DNA of 64,000 nucleotides from Albula goreensis (taxonomy: Eukaryota; Chordata; Actinopteri; Albuliformes; Albulidae), in assembly GCA_022829145.1 (NCBI GenBank), contig CM040744.1, forward strand, positions 12,241,218 through 12,305,217, written 5' to 3'. A model generated the notes under the pieces. That model saw only the letters and a program-made list of their open reading frames with translations, was not told where the DNA came from and ran no database searches. The translations under genes and the position numbers were made by a program. Shown here piece after piece: positions 32,401 through 58,400 of this stretch; the first letter of the stretch is position 1; each line of letters begins with the position of its first letter.

Positions 32401-34147
32401 CTTTGTGAGGCATGCTGCCAGCGGACACAAGGCCACTATAGAACGCAGGCTTTTTTTTTTTGAAGAGCTTATAGAACTATTTGATTTGGGATGCAAGCTT
32501 ATTCCCTTCTATGCAGCTATTGTTGAGGGGGCCTGTCACTTATGCAAAGCACTTGTGTCCATTCCCAGAGTCCACTGACAATGAGACCAACCTGTGAAAG
32601 GGCTGACTACATTCTCTCATAAAGACCTGGGGAATTTGTAAAAAAAAAAAAAAGGGGGGCAGGGTGAGAGGGTTGCACACATTCACATCTTTGGTTTGAA
32701 GATTTGAAAAAGCCTGGTAAAATGAAGAAGATGCAACACTGCAGATTTTTAATAAAGCTGAATTCAAATACTGATTAATCTAATCGGAAATAATCAAGTG
32801 ATCATGCCAGTAATGAAGCAAAAGGAACTAAAAAGAAAGTGTATAACTTTTTCTCTGTCTTTGTGGTGCTGAATTTTTCGATGCACAATAATACTTTTAT
32901 GAGAGCTCCTTGAGACAGGAAGTGGATTAATTCATCAGTGAACAATGGCCATTCAAGCCGGCCAGTTTAATGATGGTTATAAGCCCGCATTCAAGTGGTT
33001 CTCAGAGCCTCCACACACTGAATTGCATGGCCCCACAATGCCTACTTCCTCCAGAAAGTGAGACAGACAGAGGGTGAAATTAGTATCGGGATTTGGTACT
33101 GATGAAAGTCCATTAAAATGAATTCTGGCTCATGGTAGATTTGGATCTGAAATAAAGCTCAAGTAGAAATAATTGCCCATCTTGGAAAGGATATTGCGCA
33201 AAAGTATAGGTCGTCTTTCATCAACAGCCCTTAGTCTGTGTCAGATCAAAATACTGGCATTGCCATTAGCGAGACGTGAATGAGAGCTGCAATGGAGCCA
33301 TGTATTTTAATTGTAGTCGAGGTCCTTTTCTTTTGTGTTCACATTCCAGAGTCATGTTTTCATATTGCTCCCTGAATCTGGCACTACTTTAAAGCTCTAA
33401 AAGCTTTAAAGCTGTTGCACTGCTGAATCAAAGTCCCTTTCAAGAAATATTTTGAAAAATTGCAGCTCCTTCAAGCATCTAGAGGAATTATTTGGTTGTT
33501 TGTTTTCAAAAAAAGATGAAAAAACTTCCCTGTGTCAGAACTGAACAAGTTTGTTCTGAGTAGGGGAAAAGTGAAATGAATCAGGTATTAAGAACTCCTG
33601 AGCAGAATATATTATCAACCATTTAACCATGCAGGAAACTTTTCTCAGATCATTTCGCCAACAATCCATTTTCATATTGCATCAAGACTTGAAGCACATG
33701 GGCTTTTTATGCAGGAGCAAGGGAGTTTCGGCAGCTGCTGTAGCCTTACGTTTCTGAATGGGCAAGGGGCTGCATTCCTGGACTGGGATTTAGCGGGCTG
33801 ATTTCACCCAATCAGTGGGTGTGCTTAATAAGATGGAGGAGAAGAGGGAGCGGAATATGTCGTCCGGCCTCGCAGCTAATTAGTCCGCTGCTTGACAAAG
33901 GTGGGCCAGCCACAGAGAAGGACCCCTGGGGGCCGGCTTTACAAATCCCTCCATGCCTGATTGGCAGATATTCGGGTTGGGTGGAAAAAAAGAGAGCGGC
34001 GGAGAAGGGGGGGAAGAGACAGGGGATTTCTTTTGCGCTTTGCACACGTTGGATCCGTGTCAGGGCAGGAGTTCAAGTTAAAAGCTTGTGCGCTGCTCGG
34101 AGCATGAGGACAGTGTCTGTCTGAGTCCGGGACCAGAGGCTGCTGGG
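29447..34147. other. Intergenic region between riok2 and lix1
   Basis: 4.7 kb with no recognised gene. It holds a CT-rich low-complexity tract near 30723-30780 and a C-rich tract at 32.1 kb. The last 0.4 kb becomes GC-richer and presumably includes the lix1 promoter and 5' UTR, but no TATA box or other decisive element was seen. Open frames here are short, and none looks like protein. Confidence 0.6.
32085..32121 (-). other. G-quadruplex-type motif on the minus strand
   Basis: The plus strand is C-rich. The minus strand reads four or more G-runs of at least three with loops of 1-7 nt (GGGGAGGGGGG, then GGG and GGG with short loops, ending GGGGG). This meets the usual quadruplex rule. It is about 2 kb upstream of lix1. 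Function is not implied. Confidence 0.6.
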
Positions 34148-47027
<12,880 letters not shown>

Positions 47028-47652
47028 TGTGCTAAGGCAGGCCACAGACACATGCCTCTACGTTCTGACATAGGACAGGCCATCTCACACTCAGCCTTGA
47101 GCTACACTGGTTCTTCCACAGCTCTGCCTGTTGAGATCAGTAATCATAATAATGCAGTACCATTGTATTGCATATTTCACGTACCACCTTTAATCTTATG
47201 ATCTCAAAGTGTTTTACAGTGAGAGGGGAGTGTCTCAGTTCAAGCACCATTAAAGAGTAACACCAGCTTGGGTGATGAATGGCAGCTGTTTGTGCCCGAA
47301 TGCTCACTTCACATTACCTGAGGTGAAGAGGTGGGATTTATTCGGGCACTAACACTGGAGGATGGTGAGAACAAGAGCTCCCTTGAACCAGTGTCCAGGG
47401 TTATTTAACTCTGGCATTGATTTCGCAGATTTCCGGTCATTGGTATGTGTTTCCTGCAAGCAAGCGGGCATTTTAGTGTTGGAACCTAGTAATTCAACAC
47501 CTGCCAAAAAGTGTGCTGCCAGCTGTAGTGTGCAAAGTATCATGTTATAAATCATGTGCGCAATTCCTTCAAACTCTGCTAATTATTTCCCTAATCCTAC
47601 CCCAACCAGCTCCCACATTAGACTCTGCCCTCAATGGCAATGGTATTTCCAA

Positions 47653-47908
47653 AATAAACTTTCAGACAAGGCCTATGCTGGCATTGGTATTTCTATCATA
47701 AACTCAATCATACCAGAGGAAATCTACCTCTGATGGGCCTTGATCAGACCAACATAAAAAACCTAGAAAGACAAAATATTTTGCTAGGCAGAGAATCTAT
47801 TTGTGCAAAGTGATGAACCTGTGGTGCTATTACTAAACAAATTTATACTTAATATCAAAAGGGAAAGTGTACATGAAGGATATGGTTTTGTTTGTATTTG
47901 TAAATAAA
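47653..47908 (+). terminator. lix1: lix1 polyadenylation signals
   Basis: AATAAA occurs at 47653-47658 and 47903-47908. The second is in the stronger context (TTTGTATTTGTAAATAAAGC, TG/T-rich on both sides), 0.9 kb after the stop. Alternative ends are possible. Confidence 0.6.
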
Positions 47909-48964
47909 GCTTCATAATTTCTCTCTACATCAGTCTGCCATCTTGAATAAGTATACCCACAGTGAGTTTTTTTGTTTTTCCTGTTTTCTCTTACTTGGTA
48001 TTACCACAGTTAATGACAACAAAATACTGTACAATGGTTGCCTAATCCAGGTAAGTACCAGAGAGAATATCCATTCTTCATTTAAAGCTGATGTACGTAG
48101 TTTTCAAAATAAAAAATACTGATACTGTATTTTGTGCGCCTCTGCTCCTGGCCTGTGAAAAGCTAAGGCTTTGCAGCCTTCAACCTATTCAGCAGTGGCT
48201 TGAGCAAACACTTCTAGGCTTCCATGGCAACCTCATCCCAGGCATTACAGTTGTCACAGATGCTCAGAATGGGGTTGGCTGGATCCAGGACAAGTGGCCT
48301 GCTCATAGCCTGAAAAGATCAGTAAAGTCATATGATATGTGCTTAAATCAAGTACCCATTGTATAGTGCATAACAGAGCCTTTTAAATGAACATAAACTG
48401 ATGTCATGTGGAAAGATCGCTCACTGCCTTCTTGATAAAGGATTTCTATTATCACGAGAAACAGTGCAATGAAAAAGTCAAGTCTGGAGGAATCAATTTG
48501 ACTAAAAAGCAGCAAAAATGTGGTTTCTTGATTTGTTCCCATTTAATTAAATACATATTATTCTTAATATTTTAACCAGAAGTAAGAATTTATATTTTGA
48601 TTGGAACATACATTGTTTTTGCATTTTAACAAATGTTCAAATACTGATTATTTGAAATCAAAGCACAATTTGGCGCCTAAGCAAATGATCCATGTCAGAC
48701 TGGTATGTATCCAATTGGTACACTTAATGTGTGCAGGAGATTTTCCACCTACTCTCTCAGTCTGATCCATTGTATTTTTATTATCATTTAGCATAGACCT
48801 TATTTGAACTGTTACTTCTGAACTACATCATTGCATATGTTGACAAAGAAATGCTAAATCCTTTACAAGATGTAAAATCAGTCATTAAATTCATTTTTAT
48901 TAACTGGTTAAACAAGGAGCTAAAATAATGAAGCAAGTTATGAAACACTTCATTCATAACAGTG

Positions 48965-48970
48965 TTTATT
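48965..48970 (-). terminator. Possible polyadenylation signal for a minus-strand gene
   Basis: AATAAA on the minus strand, about 75 nt after the stop of the putative exon at 49044-49208. It matters only as support for that exon pair. Confidence 0.3.
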
Positions 48971-49043
48971 TACAATAATTATCTGAACTCCCTTTACAAG
49001 GCTGTTATGTAGTGTCTTGGTAAGATGGTTGGTAGTAATTGTT

Positions 49044-49788
49044 TCAGTACAGTAGTAGATTGAAGAAACCGCAGACACATTGAAAGCTGAAAGCCTTGCA
49101 TACCAGGGGCTTGGCTGGACTGTAGTGGTGGTGCCAGGCCATACTGATCTCGTGGTGCTGGATTAGACATTTAAGGACTGCCCTAGACCCCTGGGCAGGT
49201 GACGGAACCTACGGAGACACAATCAGTGAGATAGAACTGCTTGGGTTATCAGCGCTGAGGTACACAGACACCACAGATTAATGAATATTATTGAGATTCA
49301 AAAACAACTAGCTGAAGTTGAGTAAGGCAGGATCATTCACTCAAGATAGGAAAGATAGACCGGACTGAAGGTTAGTAAGATGTCATTTTCCTTTACAGGT
49401 AACCAAGTGACTGACCCTATGTGCACTCGTCCAGAGTATTCATGGAATAGCAGTGTAACCTGTTCTCAGGGCCAGGTTTGGCCACCCTGTGGAAGGAAAG
49501 ATGGATATCTGTGCGTGAATTATAAAACATTTTTATATTATTTAAATAATGAGTGTTTTCATTTCTTTAATAAATATTTCTGCATAAATCCAGTACAGGG
49601 AACATGAGCTAGATTTTATGACTTCCAAAATTAGCCAAATGTTTTCTTCCCGTATGACTTGAGACAACACGCTCAGAGATTATCACCATTACCTTGACTG
49701 TTCTGGAGACTGGCACAGGACAGCAGCTACTGATCAGGTGGATCAGGGCCTTCACCTTCTTTCCACAGCCTGTCTCTTTTGGACCAGA
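49044..49788 (-). CDS. Possible last two exons of an unidentified minus-strand gene
   Basis: Exon 49788-49693 (32 codons, includes GCGKKVKALIHLISSCCPVP) ends AAG at a GTAATG donor. Exon 49208-49044 follows a pyrimidine-rich acceptor (TGTGTCTCCGTAG) in the same phase; it includes AVLKCLIQHHEISMAWHHHY and ends at TGA, with a minus-strand AATAAA 75 nt beyond. Both frames look like protein, but I recognise no family, the acceptor of the first exon is weak, and no further upstream exon was found before the epg5 promoter. Alternatives are a pseudogene remnant or chance. Confidence 0.3.
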
Positions 49789-50370
49789 CTGAGGTTTTCA
49801 CTGTAATGATTACACATTTCTGTGCCTGCTCTGAGTTTCTTGTGTCAAGCACATTATTCACCGAAAACCCTATCAACAACCATGTTAGACAGAGTGAAAA
49901 TGAAAAATTCTACATATTTATGGTGCTCCTTCTAACTTCAGTGTTTCAGTTTCTTAACCTGTCATTACAGAAAATAAGATAGCTCTTTTGGACACAGTGA
50001 AATGGTGGTCATTTCTTTCATGTTGTTCTTTCAAAAAGATTGTGCCAAACATTTTGTGGTGCATTCAGAAGGCAGCAGAAGTCTCAGGTCTGATAAATCT
50101 GGAAACGCTTTTGGAAAGAACATATCTGGGGCTTAGTTTGCAAATGAAATCCAGTGTACAGTACCTGCTGAGACCCACATACCAAATAAATCTTACATGA
50201 GACAGACCCTCAAACTTGAACGTCAGTTTTGCTCATAACCAAACTAGTACTCATTAACAAAATAAATATTAAGATCACACAAGATTTCAGAATGATTTGG
50301 TATTCCATTGTGGATGTAGAAGCTAATAGAATAGATATTTGATCTACTCTCAGTTGATTATTTGAATTCA

Positions 50371-50413
50371 GTGTTTGTGCATGACATTTTAATAAAAAGT
50401 CATGCACAAACAC
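50371..50413. repeat. Perfect 15-bp hairpin
   Basis: GTGTTTGTGCATGAC (50371-50385) and its exact reverse complement (50399-50413) flank a 13-nt AT-rich loop. Because of the palindrome the same HAQT-type peptides appear in open frames of both strands, which are artefacts. Confidence 0.9.
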
Positions 50414-51094
50414 AAGTTAATAAAAAGTGTGATCTGTTTATCTCTAAGTACTTCATTGTCACACCGACCACACAGTGTTCTGCCAACATGTTTAGCTGTA
50501 ATGTAACTTTAACTATGGTGCAAGCAAGGTTACTCCCACAACTGTAAAGCTTCCCTGGTAAAATTCTGAGACGTAGAATCAAGTGAAAACTGAATATTCC
50601 CTATTTCCTTACAAAACAGAGGAGTTGATAAAAAAATACCCCTAGAAGTTACATTCTAAAGCTCTTACATTTTGATTACACAGTGGTTGTAGTATGGTGT
50701 ATTTGTCTATGTGTACCTGTTTCTAAGTTACCTCAGAATCTCAAGGCAGGGCATAGTGTAATGCATTAAAAATACATTTCAAAAATAATAACACAATGTA
50801 CTTTGATAGAACGACAATTCAAATTGCATAGAATTAACACGTTCTACGATGTTCTTCATGTAAATATTTTTTAGCAAATGTTCTCCAAGTTTGTGTTATT
50901 TGATGTAGGCCTAATGAGATAGGCTTGATGGTTCTGTTCCATAAGGTAGATACAAGCAGCCCATGCCATCTACTGACGAGTGCGTCATAATATAGCCGAA
51001 ATGGCGAACTCTCAATTCTTGCTAAAACACTTCATGTGCTCCTGATATGACCCTTCTCGTGTCCCGTAGAAAGAGAAAGCTGGGCGGAGAACTC

Positions 51095-51105
51095 GTCATG
51101 TGACC
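51095..51105 (+). promoter_or_regulatory. epg5: CLEAR-like E-box in the epg5 promoter
   Basis: GTCATGTGACC differs by one base from the CLEAR motif (GTCACGTGAC) bound by TFEB/TFE3 in autophagy and lysosome genes. It lies about 45 nt before the first ATG of the likely epg5 leader, in a region that becomes CpG-containing after an AT-rich spacer. Regulation by TFEB is inferred. Confidence 0.45.
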
Positions 51106-51148
51106 TTAATTGCGATAGAGTTCCTGGAACAAAACAAAACAAACAGAA

Positions 51149-52419
51149 TGGCAGGTGTCAACCTAAGAAGAGGAAGGTACAAACTAGACACAGTTCCATG
51201 AAGTTGTATTTGGTATTGCTATGGTGGTTGTCATCTTTTGTGGCAATGGTAAAACAGATGATGTCAAAAGAGAGCAATTTATATGACTGACAGATATGAT
51301 AACAATGCTTTGTCTTAATGCTTATTTGATAGCCAGCCAACATCGCTTTCTTCGTTGAAAGGCTAACATTAGCTAGACAGCCAACTACCAAACCGTTAGC
51401 TAGTTATTTAGCTAGCTGGAAATCTTGAAAATGTACCCAGGTTATGATCTGTCGGTTAATTTGTAGCTAAGAGCGACTGTACATGGTACAGCAGTGTCGT
51501 TTCCAATTAGCATGTAAAGTCTTGTAATTCGTTCACATCATCTTGGTGGTGGTGTCTCGTGATGACGCTAATACTGTGTTATCTACTGGTCTATATAAAT
51601 AGTGTTAGCTAATGATAATAATAAACTGTACAAAAACTTGTTGTTATGTGACAGCTGGCTACATCAGTAGTTAGCTAGGTAAGATCGTTTATCACACAGC
51701 AAACTGTCAAATCTTACGTTAGCTAACTTGTTTTGATAGCGTACTCTCTATTTCTTGCTAATTTGCACTTAAGTATTGTTGTACATTTATTTGTAGCCTA
51801 ACGCTATCCAGGTGTCAAGCTATTTTATTACAATGACTGAACTTTGGCTGTAAAAATAATATGTAACTGATCCCGCTACCAACTTACATCTACTTTATGC
51901 CTGCTGTGGTGCTTTAATGTATTACACGGTAGTAAGAAGACGATACTCTCTTGAGTTACCTATTGGCTATACTGGTGTCGTGAAGTACTGCTTAATGACT
52001 TGTGTCACAAGAAAACATTGTTTGCATGTATTCATTTGCATGTCAGATTAATACGCATCCCAATACCATCACTAGTTCTACTTGGCTAAATGAATGGCTA
52101 TTTATTTATTAGCACAATGTTATCAAGGGTAAACGAGGAATTCCAGTATCACTGAAACCTTTTTGCTTGGTTCTTATGGTATTGGTACTGTATTCTGAAG
52201 TTAATTGTATATAGTTTTACATTTCTGTGAATATAATTAATTCAATTTGTGAAATGCGTAATATGTGTAAATATGTTAAACATTTTTTTTCTTTTCTCCA
52301 CTAAATATAAAAATGGACACACCAGATTTATCAATGACTGAGAAGTGGAATAACATTCTGAGCAGAAGAATGATCTAAGAAATTGGACTGGGAGCTGTCA
52401 TGAGAATATTTGCCCAGAG
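51149..52419 (+). other. epg5: Putative epg5 5' leader with upstream ORFs
   Basis: A likely first exon contains an ATG at 51149 (MAGVNLRRG) running into a donor after 51177 (AAG, then GTACAA). If spliced to an acceptor at 52325/52326 (polypyrimidine tract then CAG), it gives a 14-codon uORF that stops before the epg5 ATG. Unspliced RNA would instead carry a 21-codon frame from 52314 (MDTPDLSMTEKW). The intron between is AT-rich and has no other recognised content. Leader structure is inferred. Confidence 0.4.
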
Positions 52420-55400
52420 ATGGCAGAGGCTGTGAGACCAAAGAAAACAAAGTCAAAGCACAGCCAGAAGTCTCAGGTAAAATCATACAATGGTAACTTA
52501 CATATTTATGTAAGGAAATAAACATAATATGGTACACATTTAAAAGGGTAATCCAGCTAATATTATAAAGATGAAAACATTTATTAAGTATTTCTGTAAG
52601 GTATTGGGCAGAGAAATACATTAAAATACTTAATACTTGCAGTGTATAATATCCTCTCCTTCTGCTCAAAAGTGGAAAAGTGGAACACTTTTGCACAAGT
52701 CTGGTGGAGGATGGAATCCTTTCACTATCACTGCAGTTGTCGATTTTGGTTGGAAAGTAGGCCAAATGTTAAACTCTTGCTTGAAAAACAACTTTGTGAC
52801 CCCCATCCAGGTTACTTTACTTAGTGCTGTTGATATCTCATAAGTGCAAGGTTTTATGTTGTTTTTATTCAGTTTAAAGCATGTGTTCAATGCAAAGCAG
52901 ACAAAGCTTTGTTTGATATCAATAGATACCTGTGAACTTCCAGTTCTCTCTAACATTCCTGTCAGTTTTCTATTCTAAAAATGTTTCTTTTTAAATTCAA
53001 GGACAAAAAACATAAAGAGTCTGAAGCTGTAAAGAGAACAGGGAGGCTAGCCCCTCCCATCTTTGAAGAAGAGCCCCTTCCTTTATGCCCTCAGCAAGAG
53101 GCAGAGCCTGTGAACTTGCCCCTCAGGGAGGAGAGCAGCTCCCATCCCAGCAATGACTTCACCGACATCCCCCTGAGCCTCTCAGTCAATGGACCCATAA
53201 CAGAGCCTGAGGGTCCATCGTGCTCTACTCCACAGATATCAGTCCCAGCTGGGGAGGAGAGACAGGAAAACAACAGAGATGTGAACACAGAAGAGCCAGC
53301 AGGGGCTCTCTCCAACAAAGTGGATACACTGCCGGCCAAAGACAGTAAAGAGGAAAGGCATACGCAGGAAGATGATGTCATCAAAGTGGACCAACCTGAG
53401 CTGTCACCACTGGAGCTCCGAGAGGAGAAGGCCACAGTTTCCAAGTTCCATCTACCTGAGATGGCACCCGAAGCCAGCAGTGTCCCACGCCTGTACCCCA
53501 CACTCCCTGATGCCTCCCATGAGCCCCAGCTCCTGGTGGTGGAGGACCAGTGTCCTGCTGGCTCCGAGCTCATGGACACTTCCCTCATGCAGGTCCCGAG
53601 GATAGCTGTGGCACTGAGTAATCCTGAGCCCAGAGCCCCAGCTGTGCTTCCATTGGCTGAGCAGGAGTCTTCACCGCCCAGCCTGGTGCCCGTAGACCTG
53701 GTGAAACCGGAGAAAGCCCAGCTGAGGCTGTACCCGGAGCTGCCCAAAACATGCCCGGCTGTGCAGGCCTTCACCCGTGAGCAGCTGCGGATGTGGGAGC
53801 CGGGATCCTGGCTGGAGAATGTGGAGCTTCATGCGTCCGAGTTTGAGGGCATGGCCCACCAGGAGGGCCATGAGCTCCACGAGCTGCTTCTGCACTACTG
53901 GCGCTGCCGCAAGCAGCTGACTCAGGCACAGACTGAGCTGCAGGCTGCCAACTCTGACTGCAAGAGCACTCAAAATCGGCTCTGGAGCTTCAGGGACGAG
54001 CAGCTCACACTCCAGGTGAGGACACAGAACACAGGATTTTTGATTTTATTTAAAAGTGAACAACGGCCCAATCGGTTTCCCTTGATGATGTCATTTATAC
54101 AGCATGATTCATTTGGCTTATGGGCACTTTATTCTGGATGATTAATGTTTTTGTTGTATGCATCAGACACTTGTGAGATTATATAATACAGGCAATTTGT
54201 TGCATGTTACTAAGTGTCCAATGGTGTTCTGACACTCTGTTGAGAACCATTGCATTATGTTGCATCTTGTCCACTGTTTTAATCACAGAACTGAAAAGAT
54301 AAAAAGTTTGACTTCAGCATTCCTTATTAAAATGTCTGCAATCCCTCTTTTACATAGGGTGTGTGCGCGGACCAGGCCAAGGTATGCGGCTACCACCGCT
54401 TCCAGCAGGTGGTGCTGAACGAGGCGGTGGTGGCGGAGCTGCGGCACCTCTTTGACACCAAGGCTGAGCTGCTCCACCAGACTGTGGCCCTGCACTCCTA
54501 CACTGCCATGCTGTCCCGCCTGCAGGTGGAGTCCTACCTCTACCGTCTGCTCAGCGGAAACCAGGCCACCAGGAGGACAGCCATCCAGGACTCCAGCACA
54601 GGTGAATCAGGGCAGTTTGCAGTGGCCTCTTCCATGTCTTTTGTTTATATTACATTACTTTGGTATTTCTATTGTTACTTTGTTTAGGGAAGCTCTCATA
54701 TATGAACTTCAACCTAGATGTGGTTGTGGTGTGTATTCCAGTTTTCTCATTGTATTAGTTTGAGAAAAATGATTTGTTGTACAATTAGTTCATAGCTACC
54801 CACCTGGAATTGTACCCTGCTTCTGTCCTACAGTGCTGACTGTGTACATTCTTGTCTCTGTTATTTTGGTCATTCCCAGACTCCCCTGATGTGAAGGCGC
54901 AGCCAGCCTCCCTCCTGCCCCTGAAGGAGAGCATCAGTGTGCTCTTCAGCTTCACACGCAGAGTCTTGGATGACTCTCAGTTCCAGGCTGATGTTCACCT
55001 TTGGCTGCAGAGACTGGTAATGCAAGCAGGCCAGCGGTCCGCAGTGATCCTCAAACCACATAATGAGCCTGTTTTTTTTTAGCTCAAACAACTCAGACGT
55101 TAGAACAGGTGACCTATTTAAAGTGCAGATATATTTGTATTTGATGGCGATCTGACATGGTAAACAGTAAATTATTTCGACATTATATGGTTGTTGAACA
55201 CAGTGCAGTAATTATTGTAAATAGTCTATATTAAGACATGCGGCACCCACTCCCGGTACTCTGTGTACGCTTGAACAACCACAGAGATTTCATGCACAGA
55301 GTCCATGGAAATGACAGGGGTTCTTTAGGCAGCATATGGATATTTTCTCAAAAAGACGCTTTCAGTCTGAAACTGAAACCAAAATTACACATGTGTATTT

Positions 55401-58400
55401 TTTGTTGACACATGACCTTCACTCTGTAAAGGTGAGGAAGGCTGTTTGTTCACTTACGGCGCTGTCTTTGTTTTCAATATCATATTGTTATAGTTACAGC
55501 AGGAAGTAAATTATGTTATTTCTAACTGAAAAAGTCTTGCTCATTTTTTACTTTATTTTCTACAGGCTATTAAATTATTTTGAAAATATAAAAAATATTT
55601 CGATATTGAGCAGATTAATATTTCAAAATGTGTATGCCTTTAAGCATGCCCAACCTCAAACCATAAAATTGGAACTGTAGTGAAAGGTGTTGTGACTCAT
55701 AATTTTTACCTTATGTGGTATATACAGTATGGGTTTGTGCTGTTGTATTTGTGTGTGCATTTCTCTCTGATTGGGACAATAGTAGAAGGTTTTTCACTCA
55801 TTAGTGGGTGGTATGGTATGGGCGTGTGCTGTTTATTTAACTCTGTTATGACTGTAATACTGTGCGATTTCAGGTTTCTGTCCTGCACAGAGTGGGCTCA
55901 GCTGGGGATCATCTGTATCTCCTCAGCCATGTCCTGTGCTGCCCAGCTGGGGTAGGGAAGTGGGCCGTACCATTCCTGCAGGTGTGGCTTCTTTCAGCTG
56001 TACACTGGCATTTAATAAACGATTTCAAATGCTACTACTGCTATATGGAGGGCTGCCGACAAGAGGACTGAGACAAAGCAGTATGTACCAGTCAGTCATA
56101 GGCCTGAAGTGCTCATTGAGTTGGTACACTTGTATTTACATAGAAGAAGCATACAAAATGTGACTGATTGTTCTGGCTTTGCTCAGTACATTTGTAAAAC
56201 ATGTATAATTTGTATTATAACAATATTACAGTGAATTTGAAATATCAGTTTTGTTTTTCAGGTAAAAGTCTTGGATAACCCTTCTGGAGTGTATCACTTT
56301 ATGCAGGCTCTTGCTATACTGATGTCTCCAGTTAGGTGAGGAATGTGCTGGAATGTCATACCAGTGACATTGTGCAAGTTATCTGATCTATATGTGTGAT
56401 TTAACATCACAAAAAGTATCATAACAGGTGTGTATTGAGGATTCATTTGTGATACTTGGACCTAAGGAACCGGGCTGACTTCCTGTGCCATATGAAGCCC
56501 TGTGAAACCAAGAATAACTCCAGTGGCCGGTCCGGACCCGGGTCAGGGAACTGGACCCTGGTAGATGAAGGTGGGGAAGAGGTGAGAATCTGAGTATTAA
56601 CGTTATTCTTAAAATTATTGCAAGAATTAGAAATATTCACAGCCCCTCACACAAGGTTGTGTATGAACTGTTTTCTGTCACACCCAGGATGAGGACCCAG
56701 AAACAAGCTGGCTGCTTCTGTCTGAAGATGACCTCATCGCTCTCTTCTCCCAGTTTCCCTTTGATGAGCTCTTCAAGCATCTGTTGGGAATGACCTCAAA
56801 AGGTATCATTAAAAGATGACTTGATCGGAATTTGGAATCTCTGGCTCTCTGTACTGAACATCAAACAGTCTGTCCCAGCGTTGCTGACCCCAAAGCTCTA
56901 TCACCAGGAGGTTTTTTGCTTTCAAAGTGATAAAGAGTGGTGTCATTTTGTGTGATCATTTTGAGGAAGTGGATCATCGTGACTCAGTCAAACTCAGTAT
57001 TTATTGAGCTAACACCTTCAGCCAGGCCACAATAATATTGTTTTATACTGCCACAGTTGATGGATAGTGGCCAGAATCATGACTAGCTCAGACATCTATT
57101 TATAAAACACGGCTGACTATTCCCCTTTGTCCCTCTTGGCCAGGTAACTATCAGCCTCAGGCCACTACCAGCCAAAAAATGATGAAGATCTTTGCTTTTG
57201 CATCCTCGCTGGTGGAGCTGTTGGCTGTGGGCTTGGAGACCTACAACAGGGCTCGCTACAGACAGTTTGTGAAACGGATTGGTCACATGATAAGGTTGGT
57301 TTGTCTTGTGATCCCGGGCTTAAAGGCCTGCTGTTCTGTGGCTGACTCTCAAAACACAATCATGGCAATACTTTGGAATATAAGAATCAATAAGTTAATT
57401 CATTCAGAGCTTAAAAATAGCTTTTGTTGGAAAAGCTCAGAATTATGAAAAGCATGCTGGGTAAGCAGACCATACAGCTGATCTGAAGTTGCCTTTGTGT
57501 GTGAGATGTGTAAAAGGTTTTGTGTGTTAATACTGGCTACCCCCACTTTTCTGCGGTAGAATGACCCTGTGTTATGTGAGTGACCACTGGGCCCAGTACG
57601 TCAGCCTGACGGGGGTGGCCAGGACCACAGTGCAAGAGCAATCTTTCTCCATGGAGAAGCTGCAAGTGGAGTTTGACCACCTCTTCCTCAGGGCTGTTCT
57701 GCATGTACTGAGAGCCAAGAGGTAAGAGGGACTCGGTGAGGTATATGAATTTAGAGGAAAGTAATGGGAATGAAGTGGGAGGTATGAAGAGTTTGGGGAT
57801 ATGAAGAGAGCATTGCATGAAGTATGTGTTGGGTATGAAGTGAGAAGTGCTGTGTGATAAGTAGGTCTGTCATAATCACCATATAACTGTCATACCGATA
57901 ATTTCAAAAATCCACACAATAAAATTTCCATCACAGTCTGTGTTCCAGTAATGCATTTTTTATGCATTTATATTATTTTTCAGTTTCATTTAAAATTAAT
58001 GTTGCCTGTTGAAAAGCAGCCACATGGGTTTATTTAGTGATGGAATGAGGAGCAACTTCAGTTGTTACAGCTTCAGCCTATGCATCTTCTTATAAAATGC
58101 ACCATCACCCACACATACGTCTCTCCATATTCCTGCCAGCAGCTGAAGCTCACTTTTAACTTTTTAGGCATGCAGGGAGAGAGGTGAAACAGTGCCAGAG
58201 TTCTCAACAAGAGCCACTGCTTTGAAACTGAAAGTGATCTATTATTCTGTCATGGGCATGAAGTGATAGGAATGAAGAGTTTTGTATGAAATATTGACTA
58301 TGAAGTGTGAATGTAAAGATAGTGTAAGTGCTGTCAAGGAATTCATAGAGAACAAGTGGAAGACAGTAAGAGAATTTATCACACCGTCTTAGTAAGTACA

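Larger units (their letters stand above)
47909..51094. other. Intergenic region between lix1 and epg5
   Basis: About 3.2 kb of AT-rich DNA. Apart from the tentative minus-strand exon pair and the hairpin at 50371, no feature was recognised. Confidence 0.6.

Noticed and set aside
52981-53001. ATG at 52981 as the epg5 start
   Set aside because: The 21 nt after it form the pyrimidine tract and acceptor (TTCAAG) of exon 2. The family start MAEAV is at 52420 and joins in phase.
53091-53774. 227-codon minus-strand frame
   Set aside because: It is the antisense shadow of epg5 exon 2; Ser/Gly-rich translation with no homology known to me.
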